Shown here piece after piece: positions 35,196 to 46,608 of a DNA stretch of 64,000 bases. The DNA is from Phorcus lineatus (lineage: Eukaryota; Mollusca; Gastropoda; Trochida; Trochidae). Numbering within the stretch: the first letter of the stretch is position 1; the number at the start of each line of letters is the position of its first letter. A program made the position numbers and the translations under genes. Location: the NCBI GenBank assembly GCA_921293015.1, contig OV121087.1:11358501-11422500 (forward strand). Reading direction: 5' to 3'. Below the pieces are notes generated by a model. It was not told where the DNA came from and did no database searches. It saw only the letters and a program-made list of their open reading frames with translations.

Positions 35196-38100
35196 TCAAC
35201 ATGAGATGGTTTTGCACACACAGTATGCTGGATATTCTACGTATTCCAGCTCCAATTTACGTGCATTGGGTCCGGCCTGACAGTAGGCCCACATCATAGT
35301 CGACTGCTTCTCGGCCACGCACCTGCCCGAACCCCCACAATGTCCACACTTCTCCTGGCTGCAACGAGTACAAACCAACCTTACATACATATAAATGAAT
35401 GGTTTAAGTCACTGTCCCTGAACAAGCTAGGCAAACGGTTAATCATTTTCATCAATTTCCCCTGTCAGGTTTCATAATTCGCTTGCATTTTAGCCCTCGA
35501 TATTGAATTGCAGAAATCGGTACCCTTATAAACTTTTCTACGACTTGCCTTACTAGTTATATCGGCAAAGTAACATTGAATTCCTTCCGATGGGAAAGTG
35601 ATAGTCATTTTAAACATTTTAAGCTAATATGATTTAGAAAATAAGGACTTTAGTGAAATCAGATTGTGATATGGACTTACAGTGCATTGGTAGACAAAGT
35701 CGAAAGTGTTCCCACAAAAAAAACCAGAACTATTTTACCATTTTTGACCATGTTTAGTATTTAAGGTTATTTTACCCAGAAATGAACGCACCTGCAAGTA
35801 GCGAGTTTATGACCCTGGATCTCAGGCTTATATACGTAGCAATCACTGTTGTGTTTCTTGAACTTGCGGATGTAGTCGCTCTTGAAGGGACACACAGTCT
35901 CAAGCTGGTTCTTGAAGCCTTGGCCTAAACCGTAGGTGGTACTGGAAGCGGATATTTCATCGTGTATCATTTACAATATATATTTAACATTAAGAATAAA
36001 TAATAATGTAAACCAAAATGTAATAAGCATTTTTAGTGAAATTCAGACTTATCATAAGGAACAGCTGTTTACCAAATTTCCTACGTCACAAATTTAGAAA
36101 TAGATATAGAAATATAACTTTTAATGTTTCGAAATTTCTGAAAAAATTACACAGTGTAGTATCTGTATCGACAATGGTCTCACTTGATAATACAAACGAC
36201 GTGATATTGCGCAAAGAGCATAAATCATAAAATGTCGCATAATCAATACTATATGTTTCGTCCGTGCAATAGATAAATGGTCACAATAAACAATCTTAGA
36301 TTATTTTTTCATTTGTAGATTGTTTAAACAATCTGCAGATTGTGACATTCCTTAAATGGTTTGTGACAAATTCATTGTAAAAATATCACTCACTCAGCTT
36401 GTCTCCTTTTCCTGAAGTGGAAACCTCCAAATCCTCCAACTCCTCCGAGTCCACCGTCACCGCCTGAGAAAGGATCACGACTCTTAAAGGACGACTGCAG
36501 CTGACCGGGTCCAAATTGCCTACCTGGATTGATGGCGTGGTCGGGGAAGCTCGGTGTGTCGTGTGGGAATTCTCCCAAATTCTCGTTATTGGCGTGCTGG
36601 CCGATCTTGTCAAACATAGAGTTGATATCGAGACCCTGGGGGCTCGGATTACCCACGGCTTGTCCGATCTCAGCGATACCGGGGATACGTCTTCCGGCGC
36701 CCGCAAATCCTGGGGTGTGAGAGGGTCCACTGGCGCCCGGAGGGACGACGAAGTGCTCTCCCCCTGCGTTCTTTGACTGGCTCATCTTCTTAAACAGCTC
36801 CTTGGCAAGAGGGTTGTTCTGTGCAGCCCCCTCGACCATGAATCTGCAGGTTAAAGATGAATAAAACACCGTTTTGTTACTTGATAGTTATATATTGGCT
36901 GCAACTGAGATGCAATGTCGTCATCACCACAAGATGTCTTATGCGTTTCATGAATTAGCATGTTGAATCATTTTCATTTCTTATTTATTATATGTTGAAA
37001 ATTTCCTTTTTCATGACTGTAACATTAACTATATGTGTCTTTTAACGTTAATTTTTTTCCGCCATGCTTTAAGATAAATTTAATAGAAATATGCTTATTT
37101 AAAATATTATGGCTGAGTAAACTGTTACAACACATCCGTAATTTTGACGTCACAATTGTATGGGGGCTGCCCCGACCGCAATGGTGATTATCTGTCAAAC
37201 ATCATTTTAGAAAATTAACGTGTTGTTTACATTGGTTTTAATAAACGAGAAAACATACATATATAGTATATAGTACTTTCGTTTGATATCCTTTATGAAA
37301 CTTTGCTGCACGTTACTTACGTAGGATATCCAAATCCATCAGAAGATGCCTGGAAGGTGTTAGGGTTTGACACAGTAAACGAACATTGTCTACTGCTTGG
37401 TCCATTTCCGGAGCTGGAGCTGAAGGACAGCGAGTTATCATCAGCAGAAGGTCCCTTGTTTGCAACGTTTTGGGATCCGTCCTTCTGTGCAGCAGCCTTA
37501 GCATCTTGAGCACCAGCTTGTGCTGATGCCTGTCCTGAAGATTGCGCTGAATTAGTGTCAGAGTGTGGGGTAGGGGGAGGGGGTGCCCCGTGAGGGTCAG
37601 GGTGCTGAATAGCGTGCGCATCATCTCCATGAACATCAGGATGAGGGATATCAGGGTGGGGGAGAGAGGAATGGGGGATAGATGGGTGGGGGAGAGTTGG
37701 ATGAGGGAGAGTGGGGTGGGATTCCAAAGGATGAGGCAGAGCGGGGTGGGAGTCTGAAGGATGAGGCAGAGTGGGATGGGAGTCTGAAGGATGAGGCAGA
37801 GCGGGGTGGGAGTCTGAAGGATGAGCGTCTGAGGGGTGAGGGTCTGGCTGTGGGGGAGGGGGTCCTAAGGGGGTAGAATGGGGAGCCGCGTCTTCATGGA
37901 CTACTGCTGTTCTTGAACTAGGGACTTTAGGAGCTACCTCCACAGCAGTGTATACTGTTTGTAGGAGCAGGAACAGCACCGTAGCCGGTACCCATTTCTG
38001 AAATTTATAAAGGATATAATTTGCATAAATAATTCGAAATATAAATTTGAGTATTAATTAATTTGTGTCTGGATTGTACATGTATATCTTCTTGTGTGTG

Positions 38101-40204
38101 GGCATTTTTTTAAAGCGCATGTAGATGATCGGACTGAGTAAGTGTTATTTACAGTTTACCGTTGTTCACGATAATACACATAACAAGTTCAAAATGCAGT
38201 GAATTATGTTCCTGCTCGTTGTGATATATGAGGCATGACAGCATTTTCAGTTTATATTACGTTTTTGTAACGATTGTCACGATATTACAAAAATAATGAT
38301 TGTTTTTTTCATAAAGAACAGTTATGGCACTATATCGTTTAATTTTTGTCAGATGCATTAAATTATTTTGGTCATGCGCAGTGGTGGAGAAGCGGAGACC
38401 CCTAGCTGACTCCGTTAAACCCGTAGAGACAAATATGTCGGTAACTAAAGTCACTTTGAAGGGCCAATTAACTGTTTAATGTTAATTTCACAACTTCCGT
38501 GTGATAAAGTATAGCGTTCTTTAAGATTCAAGGGCGGTTTATTACATTTATATTGAAATGGTTTATTGTCAGTTGACAAGGCAATTCGACACACCTTTAG
38601 TGATATACCTTATGTCTGTCATTATTAAACTTTCTAATGGTTTGTTACTTTGATGTGTTTGTCAGATATTCCCCTGGAGCATATTGATGTTTGTAAAATT
38701 TATGAACAGTTGACTATGTTTGTATTCTCCTAATGGTTTGTAAATCGTAGTGTTGTTGCATATACATTTGCAAGTTGATGAATAGCTAACAGTTAGAATA
38801 ATTTCTTGTTAAACTTCACAAAAGAGTGAATATTCGCCCATATCAATGCTATTTGTTTACCTTTGACACTAAATAGTTCAGAGTAAGCAAGTTAACGTTG
38901 ACAATATATTATATTTGTTTCGGAAAATTACATTATGCAAACGATACTCGCATCATATAAAACCATGGAAAAATGTAAAACTATCAACTGTTGTTAATGT
39001 ACTTTTTCTTAAAGCATTTTTGTAAAAACAATAACAAAAACAATAACGATGGCGATGCGATGGTGGTGTTGATAATAAAATGTTCGCTGCTTAAAAAAAA
39101 TCGCTTGTAAGCCCACATGAAACCTATTTCATAGCTCTAAAAAATACAAGTTCTAAAGTATAAAGTTCTTACTTTTTAATACAAATTCATTCAAACAAAA
39201 ACGTTCACCAAATGTGAGTTGCTATACATGAAAATTGTGTATGAAGATGTTTCGTTTTATATGGAAGAAAAAGAAAATATGTAACCTGTATATTAATATT
39301 GTGAGGATATTAAACATTCTGGTCTCGATTATAATTGTTTTGAAAGGCAACACAGCCGTCCTTTTGGGTAACAAGTCTCAAACTATTGTTCAAATCATAT
39401 TTTTGTAATATCCAAGACATAAATACATAATACGAACATAAATTGAAAACCTCATACATTTAAAGATTTTAACTAATATCTCACAGAGATAATGAAAAAC
39501 GAAAAGTATAGTGCAACAAAAATATTTGATACTAAATATTTGGACAAACAAGAAGACCATTAATGAAAGATATTATTCAGTAATGTCAATATTTATATTA
39601 CAAAATTATGTAAAAACCATATACAATATGAAGTATAAATATCTGAAATCCCAGTCCACATATACAATATGAATGAAGTTTGAGTAAACCCACTACAAAC
39701 GGTGACTGATAAAAGTTGAGTTGAATGGATGAAAAAAACCATGTAAACAATGAGCGTTGAACTGGATTGAATATATTTTTTTATATAGATCTTTGGTCCT
39801 AATTAGTATTTAAGTCATCAGTTTTGATAAATATCAAGTATATTTAATGAATGTCCTTATTGTGGGTTTTTAAGTCGTCATTTTGTTGATGCTTAGTTCT
39901 AATTAAGAATGTTATAAGTCTTTATAAGCAGATGGTATTTTCTATCGTACCTTAAAAAACATGAAAAGGATATGAAAGAAATAATGAAACCCCATAAATG
40001 CTTGGATTTGGATATAAGTATCATAACTCTCACTTCAAGTGGATTATCTATTGTTTATTCGCCATTTCAACTTGGTTACTTGAACTTTATTCTCTATCAT
40101 TTCGTATAGTTCAAGCTTGAAATGACAGCTAAATAAGTAAAAAATTATTCTTATAAGGTTCACCCTTGTGGCTGGGTGGTATAAAGCCGACCTACCTGCT
40201 GCAT
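35196..40204 (-). CDS. Gene B: prepropeptide with His-Pro repeats and C-terminal cystine-knot-like domain
   Basis: Five coding exons join in phase to give 482 residues: 40196-40204 (MQQ, donor GTAGGT), 37321-37997, 36394-36843, 35792-35941 and 35196-35358. The signal peptide is MQQ + KWVPATVLFLLLQTVYTAVE. A His-Pro-Ser region follows with repeats such as PHPSDSHPALPHP, then a CSFTVSNPN motif shared with genes A and C. Exon 3 carries NPLAKELFKKM, DINSMFDKI, a Gly-rich segment and the furin-type FRKRR site. The released domain of about 107 residues has ten Cys: VCPF, Cys after 16, ATC after 14 more, C-x4-C-x2-C-x5-C-x12-C (MWAYC), PAYCVC and a final C. The spacing from the first to the third Cys (31 residues) is identical in A, B and C. 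The W-x-x-C plus C-x-C ending recalls neurotrophins and Spatzle, but the extra Cys and low identity leave open a separate molluscan ligand family. Confidence 0.85.
35950..36390 (-). other. Intron of gene B
   Basis: Lies between the furin-site exon (to 36394) and the first Cys exon (from 35941); no other feature. Confidence 0.5.
36850..37315 (-). other. Intron of gene B
   Basis: Lies between the exons ending at 37321 and starting at 36843; AT-rich with no other feature. Confidence 0.5.
38000..40190 (-). other. First intron of gene B
   Basis: AT-rich intron between the ATG micro-exon and the signal-peptide exon; no coding potential seen. Confidence 0.5.
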
Positions 40205-40209
40205 GGCGA

Positions 40210-40915
40210 CTTCTTATCTGCTTCAATCCTCGACCACTCTTGCGCAGGTGTGTTAAATCATACCCCAAAATTCTTCAACAATTAATATGCAAACCTTTCA
40301 ATTCAAAGAAATAATTTAAAGAGTACCTCCCGGTCAGTTCTTAGTTTGAAACTGAAATAAACCTCAGTAGAAACAGTATGGACAATCAATTATCGGTGTT
40401 TGATTGATCTGCAGCCTCACCCCCACCTGTCCTTACCCCCCTCCCTCAGTATCCTCCTTAACACAGCAGGTGCCCCGCAATATACCGCATCAATGTCACA
40501 AGTATTGGGAAATATATGCATTAAAGTCAGAGATGGGTCAGTGTTCGACTTTGCTGTAGTCTGGAAGATGGTTTTATTGTGTTTGGTAGGGTATCGTGGT
40601 CAGTGTGACAACCACTCACAGCGTAATGTTAATCGTCCTTTCTCCTGCTGTCATATAACTAGCAGTGAGTTATGAATATTTATGCTAACCATTGACAGTA
40701 GGCAACGAAAAGAACGAAATGTTGACATGGAGATTGTTAAGATTAACTACGTTTATATGTAAGTACAAATTGTACTATGCGTATTGACCACAGCACGTGT
40801 GTTCTATCGGTCCACATTCACATATAGCTCGTAGCTCTCACAAATGATGTCATACAAGGAACATGGAACATGTGGTTAAGAATTTGTGCAAATGAATGTA
40901 ATAAAGAATTAGTAT
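40210..40915. other. 5' flank of gene B
   Basis: Contains a C-rich tract near 40,415-40,450 and otherwise ordinary sequence. The promoter of gene B must lie here, but I see no clear TATA box. Confidence 0.35.
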
Positions 40916-41470
40916 TAGTAGTTATAATATAAGTTATATTAGTTGTTTTGAAGCAGGAACAGCAGTAGTAGTAATAGTAGTAGTCGTAGTAGTAATTATA
41001 GTATAACTTGTATTACTAGTTTAGAAGTAGTAGTAGTAGTAGAAGTAGTCGTAGTAGTAGTAGAAGCAGTACTAGTAGTAGTAGCAGCAGTAGCAGTAGA
41101 AATACTGGTAGCAGTAGTAGCAGCAGTACTAGTAGTAGTAGTAGTAGCAGCAGCAGCAGTAGCAGTAGAAATACTAGTAGCAGTACTAGCAGCAGTATAG
41201 TAGTAGTAGTAATAGCAGCAGTAGTAGTAGCAGTAGTAATAGTAGTAGCAGTAGTAGAAGCAGTAGCAGTAGTAGTAGTAGCAGTAGTAGTAGTAGTAGT
41301 AGTAATAATAGCAGTACTAGTAGTAGTAGTTGTAGTATTAGAAATAGTAGTAGTAAAAGTAGTAGAACCAGTAGACGAAGTAGCAGCAGCAGCAGTAGAA
41401 GTAGTAGTAGTAGTACTAGTAGCAGCAGCAGCAGCAGTATCAACAGCATCAGCATCAGCTGAGTAGTAAT
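40915..41470. repeat. Compound (AGT/AGC)n microsatellite
   Basis: About 550 bp of AGT and AGC triplets with scattered point changes. It gives a spurious poly-Leu frame on the minus strand. Confidence 0.95.
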
Positions 41471-41474
41471 AGCA

Positions 41475-44400
41475 GTGAGGCGGTATTAGTAGAAAAATAT
41501 TTTCCCAGTGTCACGGCTTAGTATAATTACCATTTATCAACATTGCTCATCGATGAAAGTATTTGCGTCGAGACACTACATAGCTTATAAGAAATTAAAA
41601 CATTCAAAACAGCTGAATTGATATGAAGGCAGTTGTGGTGACACAGTAATAACACAATTGCAAGAAAAAATGAATATATATTTTTGGGAACTAAGGAGTA
41701 ACTACAACAGGAAATGATGTTTTTAACTATACAATATTGCCCGTACCGCAAAAGTCAGTAATCGAAACGCTACACAACTTTCACAGTGTAATTTATTATA
41801 TATTCAAATTGTTTATAATAAGAGTGTGTGAAAATAGATTACAAGAGTTCGTCCCACCGATGATGCTTTTAGTTAAAATTACCAATATAATCGAATTTCT
41901 AAATTAAAAGAAAATCATGCGATGTATGTTTTAGGAATCTGCTTAACATTCGTTTCGTTGAAGCATTCAAACACATCTGATTGTCAAAGGAATTGATTTT
42001 ATCATCCCCAAAACCTACCTCAAGAGCAACAGTTGTAAATCTTACATTAATCTTAAAACATCAAAAATCAATAATACATCAAGCAAATAAAAGGAAGATC
42101 ATCTTAATACAATTATATACCTAAACAGTTACGTATTTTGAAATAAAACCTTTTATATTTCGTAAGTGTTGTTACCAAAAGTCGTTGATAATTTTTTTAA
42201 ATGATTGTTCAATTATTCTAAAGTAAATGTTATATACAATAAGTGTCCATTATGTTCCTGGGAAGGAGGATATGAAGACATTGACGACAACAATTTTTAA
42301 TGAACAGAGTAAAACCTTCAAATACAGTGTTTTCTTCGGATGGCTAAGTTACACTTAATAAATCTGCAAATTAGTGAAACGTATGAATTGTAAATGGTAA
42401 TTCAGAATAATGAATATAGGAGAAAATGTTTTGGGTACGTCAATGTTTTAAACCCCACCCTAAGTAACACATTTAAAAAATATCAGTATTATGTCTAAGA
42501 CCTTCATGTGAAAATTTAATTTTACCATGAAGAAATCTTGCAAAAGTATTCCTTGTTATGTCATATGTCAAGCTCAATTAAGTGAGTTTGTAAGATTGTA
42601 AACTGACGATGTAAATGAAAATGCTGAATTATTAGAGTATCACTGATACATGGAAAGGTAAAATATTGTACTGCAATATATCACCTTCTTTATAATGTTG
42701 TCAGGATATAATAGTAGCGTAAACAAGACTTTCACGAATCACAATCCAAGGGAGGTAACTCCTGTCACCGAATCATCCCTCGCGTATCTCTTCATCTGCC
42801 TAAGTACATAACGGTGACATTGTTTACAAAAGGCAAAAACAACCCTAAGTTGACGATTGATAAATGCCGTAAATGAATTATCAACAAGTTATATTATTAA
42901 GAGACTTTGACTTTGTTTACCTGATTAAATATTTAAGTAACCCTAAAAAAGGGGGGTAATATTTCTAAACAGGTAGGGATGTGCAAAGACGAAACACGAA
43001 AAGGTTGATGAGTTCAGTTTATAAAATGCATAATGTAACATTTGAACGTTAGACGTTAAATACTTAAATTGTTTCTTCATGTTGTAATTCATTCTACAGG
43101 TATTTCCTCAACCTTTCCAATTAAACCATTTTATAAATTCGTTGCGCTTCACTGTATCATGCTGGTAAAATTACACATGTTAAATATTTTTTGTATGTTG
43201 AAAGAATAATAGGCAAGAAATCATACATCCTTAGTTAAAATCAAATCGCCTTTCTGAAGTTACTTTTTTTATCACTACATGTAAGTGTTAAGATTACGAT
43301 ATTTCCTTGTTTCAATTGTAATAAAAAATAGAAATCATTTTTAAGAAGTCTAAATTCTGCATGTTTACTAGTTAAATGACTTACTAAGCACAACCCACCT
43401 TTATTTGGTGTTGTGTCTGGCTGTCTGTTGTTAATAAGTTTCCAAATTATCTTTGAGTCAATGGTGTGATTAATTATTCGGTTTTCGATCACAAATCTCC
43501 AATTTCACCTCTTTACTGACACTCTAACTGAACTCATAAGCATTAAGGTACAAATTTTCATGAACAGCCACTACTTCTCGATCAAATGACACTATGTATG
43601 AAGTTTGACAACATAGATCTTTGTACTTTGTGTCCCTTTTCAAATTAAATCAAATTACTTACATTTATCTCATAAATACGTATTCTAATGTATTTAATCA
43701 CAGTTTGTATAAGAATGCAAAAACCTTCACAGATCATTCTAGATAAACAAGAAAGACTTCCCGTTTGGAGCTGCTTATTTTGAGCTTAACTAAAGATAAG
43801 GTATTTGTTTATTTTCTAATGTCATTGAATATGGAAATTGTATCATTGCATGACAGACTCGCTTGAGGACGCAGAATTCTTTTATATTTCACTTTTCATT
43901 TAAAGGTTAGAGAACAATTGTGTTATATTATTTACCTTGGTATACTGGGTTTAAATACATGAAATGTAAATAAATACATTCTTTATTTGTCAGCAATCAA
44001 TAGACATTCCATGTACCGATATTAAACTTCCATTGAATTAAAATTACACACCGGTATTTCTAGCAAATGATACAAAACAAAATCCAAAGTGACTTCACAG
44101 TTTTATTATTGCTGAAACACAACACATTGACTGAACTGTATTACGGATGCCATACATGTACTCTGGAGGCAATGACGGCTTTTTGAGAATTTGTTGACAG
44201 AACAAATTGTTATTTCATACAAACTTACACCCAGTAAACTTTACAATACACAGACAGATATATGAGTTTTTATACAGATAATTTAGAGTTAATGAGTTAT
44301 TAATTTTGAGTATCGCGTCAATGCGTTATTGTAGGTAGTTTGGAGTTATAATGCGCATTTCCTACTGTCAGAGAAAACTTGATCTTGATGACGTCATCTA

Positions 44401-45095
44401 ATGATATGCAATACTCTCTCGCACGTGGATATGTGCTTCCTTGTGCGCTGGTTGATTATTCGCCGTATACATTTTGGATGAATATTTTTAATCATCTAAA
44501 TAAATATCAAAAGTGTTGATAGCTACCCATCCCGAATCTGTTGGCTCTGAACACACCGATATCACACAATATTACGTGACACATTGGATTGAGGCTCAGG
44601 GAAACTTTAGGAGAATATATTTTAGAAAATGGTGTGCCACACGATTATGATATGTTCTATTAACAGCACCACAAGCTAGCGACAGCATTGATAATTGTTC
44701 TAATTTTCTTTGAAAAGATATTATGGGATAGGGACCAACAATTGTTCACAGAGCACAGCAAGTCAGTTGATCAATAAAGGTCCGGGAGTCGTCGTAAAAT
44801 ATTTCAATTAATTTAGAGTTCATGTGTACTGGTCGTACCGGTATCAATTGTTCAAAAGTTTTAGTACAGTGCATAAAAAAAGTGTTCCCTGGTTTTCTTC
44901 TGCGATGTCTTTGTAATCTTAAGAGTAGTACAAGAGACATAATCTTGCCATAAATAGTAGCCTTGTTAACAATAACTGATTAATTAATTTGAGGGTCTGT
45001 TGTATATATCTACACATCTCTAAAAATATACATGAAATGGTACAACAATTAGCTAAAAATACTAATAATTTACAAAAAAATAAGACCTTTAATTT
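41475..45095. other. Intergenic region, no gene seen
   Basis: AT-rich and stop-dense. One GGGAGGTAACTC motif (about 42,750) belongs to a short block that recurs in this window. Confidence 0.45.
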
Positions 45096-45099
45096 GTCT

Positions 45100-45240
45100 T
45101 AGTCCACCAGCCAGGCAAGGAAAATAGAAAATAAGCTCACCCCAAAAGCTAGAAAATATATAAGTGGATAAAATGTTTCTTTTAACACACAGGTATATAA
45201 AAAAAATGGATGTCAAGTTTGGAAGTGGTGCATTATTTTT
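45100..45240 (+). repeat. Left terminal inverted repeat of the transposon
   Basis: Begins TAGTCCACCAGCCAGGCAAG and includes GCTCACCCC, AGCTAGAAA and GGATGTCAAGTTTGGAAG. It pairs collinearly with the right terminus, with several indels. Confidence 0.8.
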
Positions 45241-45329
45241 TTTTTTACACTTAAAGTTTTATGTGTGAAGTCCTCACACCATACTGAGATATGTAATTAG
45301 TTGTGTTGAAGCAGCTACCACTTGAGTTA

Positions 45330-45480
45330 TCTCCCTTATTTGATTTTGACCTTTGTTTACAAGATGGCGGTTTGCCTAGTCCAAGGACAAGTACTTATTT
45401 AGCTTTAGTTCACATTTGGATATGTTGGAAATGAGCATAGATGGAACAATTAAATGCAGTGAAGATCAGCAATTGCAAAG
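45330..45480 (+). promoter_or_regulatory. Putative promoter and first exon of the transposon gene
   Basis: CAAGATGGCGG at about 45,359 resembles a YY1-type start element. An exon-like segment ends at 45480 with the donor AAAG|GTGAGT. Joined to the acceptor before 46609, its own ATG frames do not run into the main ORF, so it would be a 5' UTR exon containing short upstream ORFs that could lower translation. Confidence 0.4.
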
Positions 45481-46608
45481 GTGAGTAATTGCTTTGTTTT
45501 TTTTAGCAAAATATCATTGAAAAAATGCTATGACATTTCTAATGGTTGAGTCAATAGGATAATAAGATTGAATATATCTGTCATGTTAGCGATATATGTC
45601 TATATTTCCTATGTTAAAATGAAACTATAAACAAAAAAAAACATGATACATAAGGTTTAACTTAACTCCAACTGCAAATATCTCCTTAAAAAAGCAAAAT
45701 TATTTTGAATGGTGGAAACGCACCAGGGGCCAATTTTGGGATGGGCATTTTAAAAATGTACTTTGTTCATGGGAAGCGAAAGTAATTGATTTTTTTCTCA
45801 CTTTTTTGTTAATAATATCTCACCTTACTGCTTGTTTAATATTTATTTAAGGATTTGAATGGTAAGATCGGATACTAAATATCCTTATATTAATCACACC
45901 CTAAATGGGCCCCACCATTACTTTCTAGAGACTTGGCACATGCTACTTAAAAACAACAAATTATACTAGCTGAAATCATGAATTGAACAACACACACTAA
46001 CTTATGCTGCAGAAGCAATACTTATAATATTTTTTGCTTGTTAATTCGTAATGTTCATAATCAATATTATTAATTTATAAATCATTTATTTAATACATCA
46101 TTAAGATAATTTTTCAGATAAACAAAGAGAAAAAATATGGTTTAGAATTGACATGATGTCATAATTATAATTATTTTCACCACTATTATAATTATTATTA
46201 TTATTGATGTTGTCTTTGCTGATTATGAAATGAATGATATTTTCAATAGTTTTGTTTTGATCATGTAATTTAATATAATATTCTATCTGTAAAAAGGTTT
46301 ATTTAAAATGATTCTTACACACAAATAAATACCTGTGTAATATCTTGTGTAAAATAATTATTTGACCATGATAACATTTCATTAATTAACCTTTAAAATC
46401 ATTTTTATACAAAGATATTTATAATTATTACATGTGAAAATATGTTTTGGAAAATACTAATAGTATTAAAATTTTACAAACAGTTTATGTGTATTTCATT
46501 ATGTATTAAGAAACATAATGATTAGATTACCTTTAAAAAATTAACACTTTTGTAATGACAATCACTAGTTATAGGAAAAATATTGAATCTAAAATATTCA
46601 TTTTTCAG

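Noticed and set aside
25804-40204. Interleukin-17 identity of the Cys domains
   Set aside because: IL-17 also ends in C-x-C, but the C-x4-C-x2-C cluster and W-x-x-C spacing fit the neurotrophin/Spatzle pattern better. Left open, not claimed.
41186-41455. Poly-Leu open frame
   Set aside because: A translation of the (AGC/AGT)n microsatellite.
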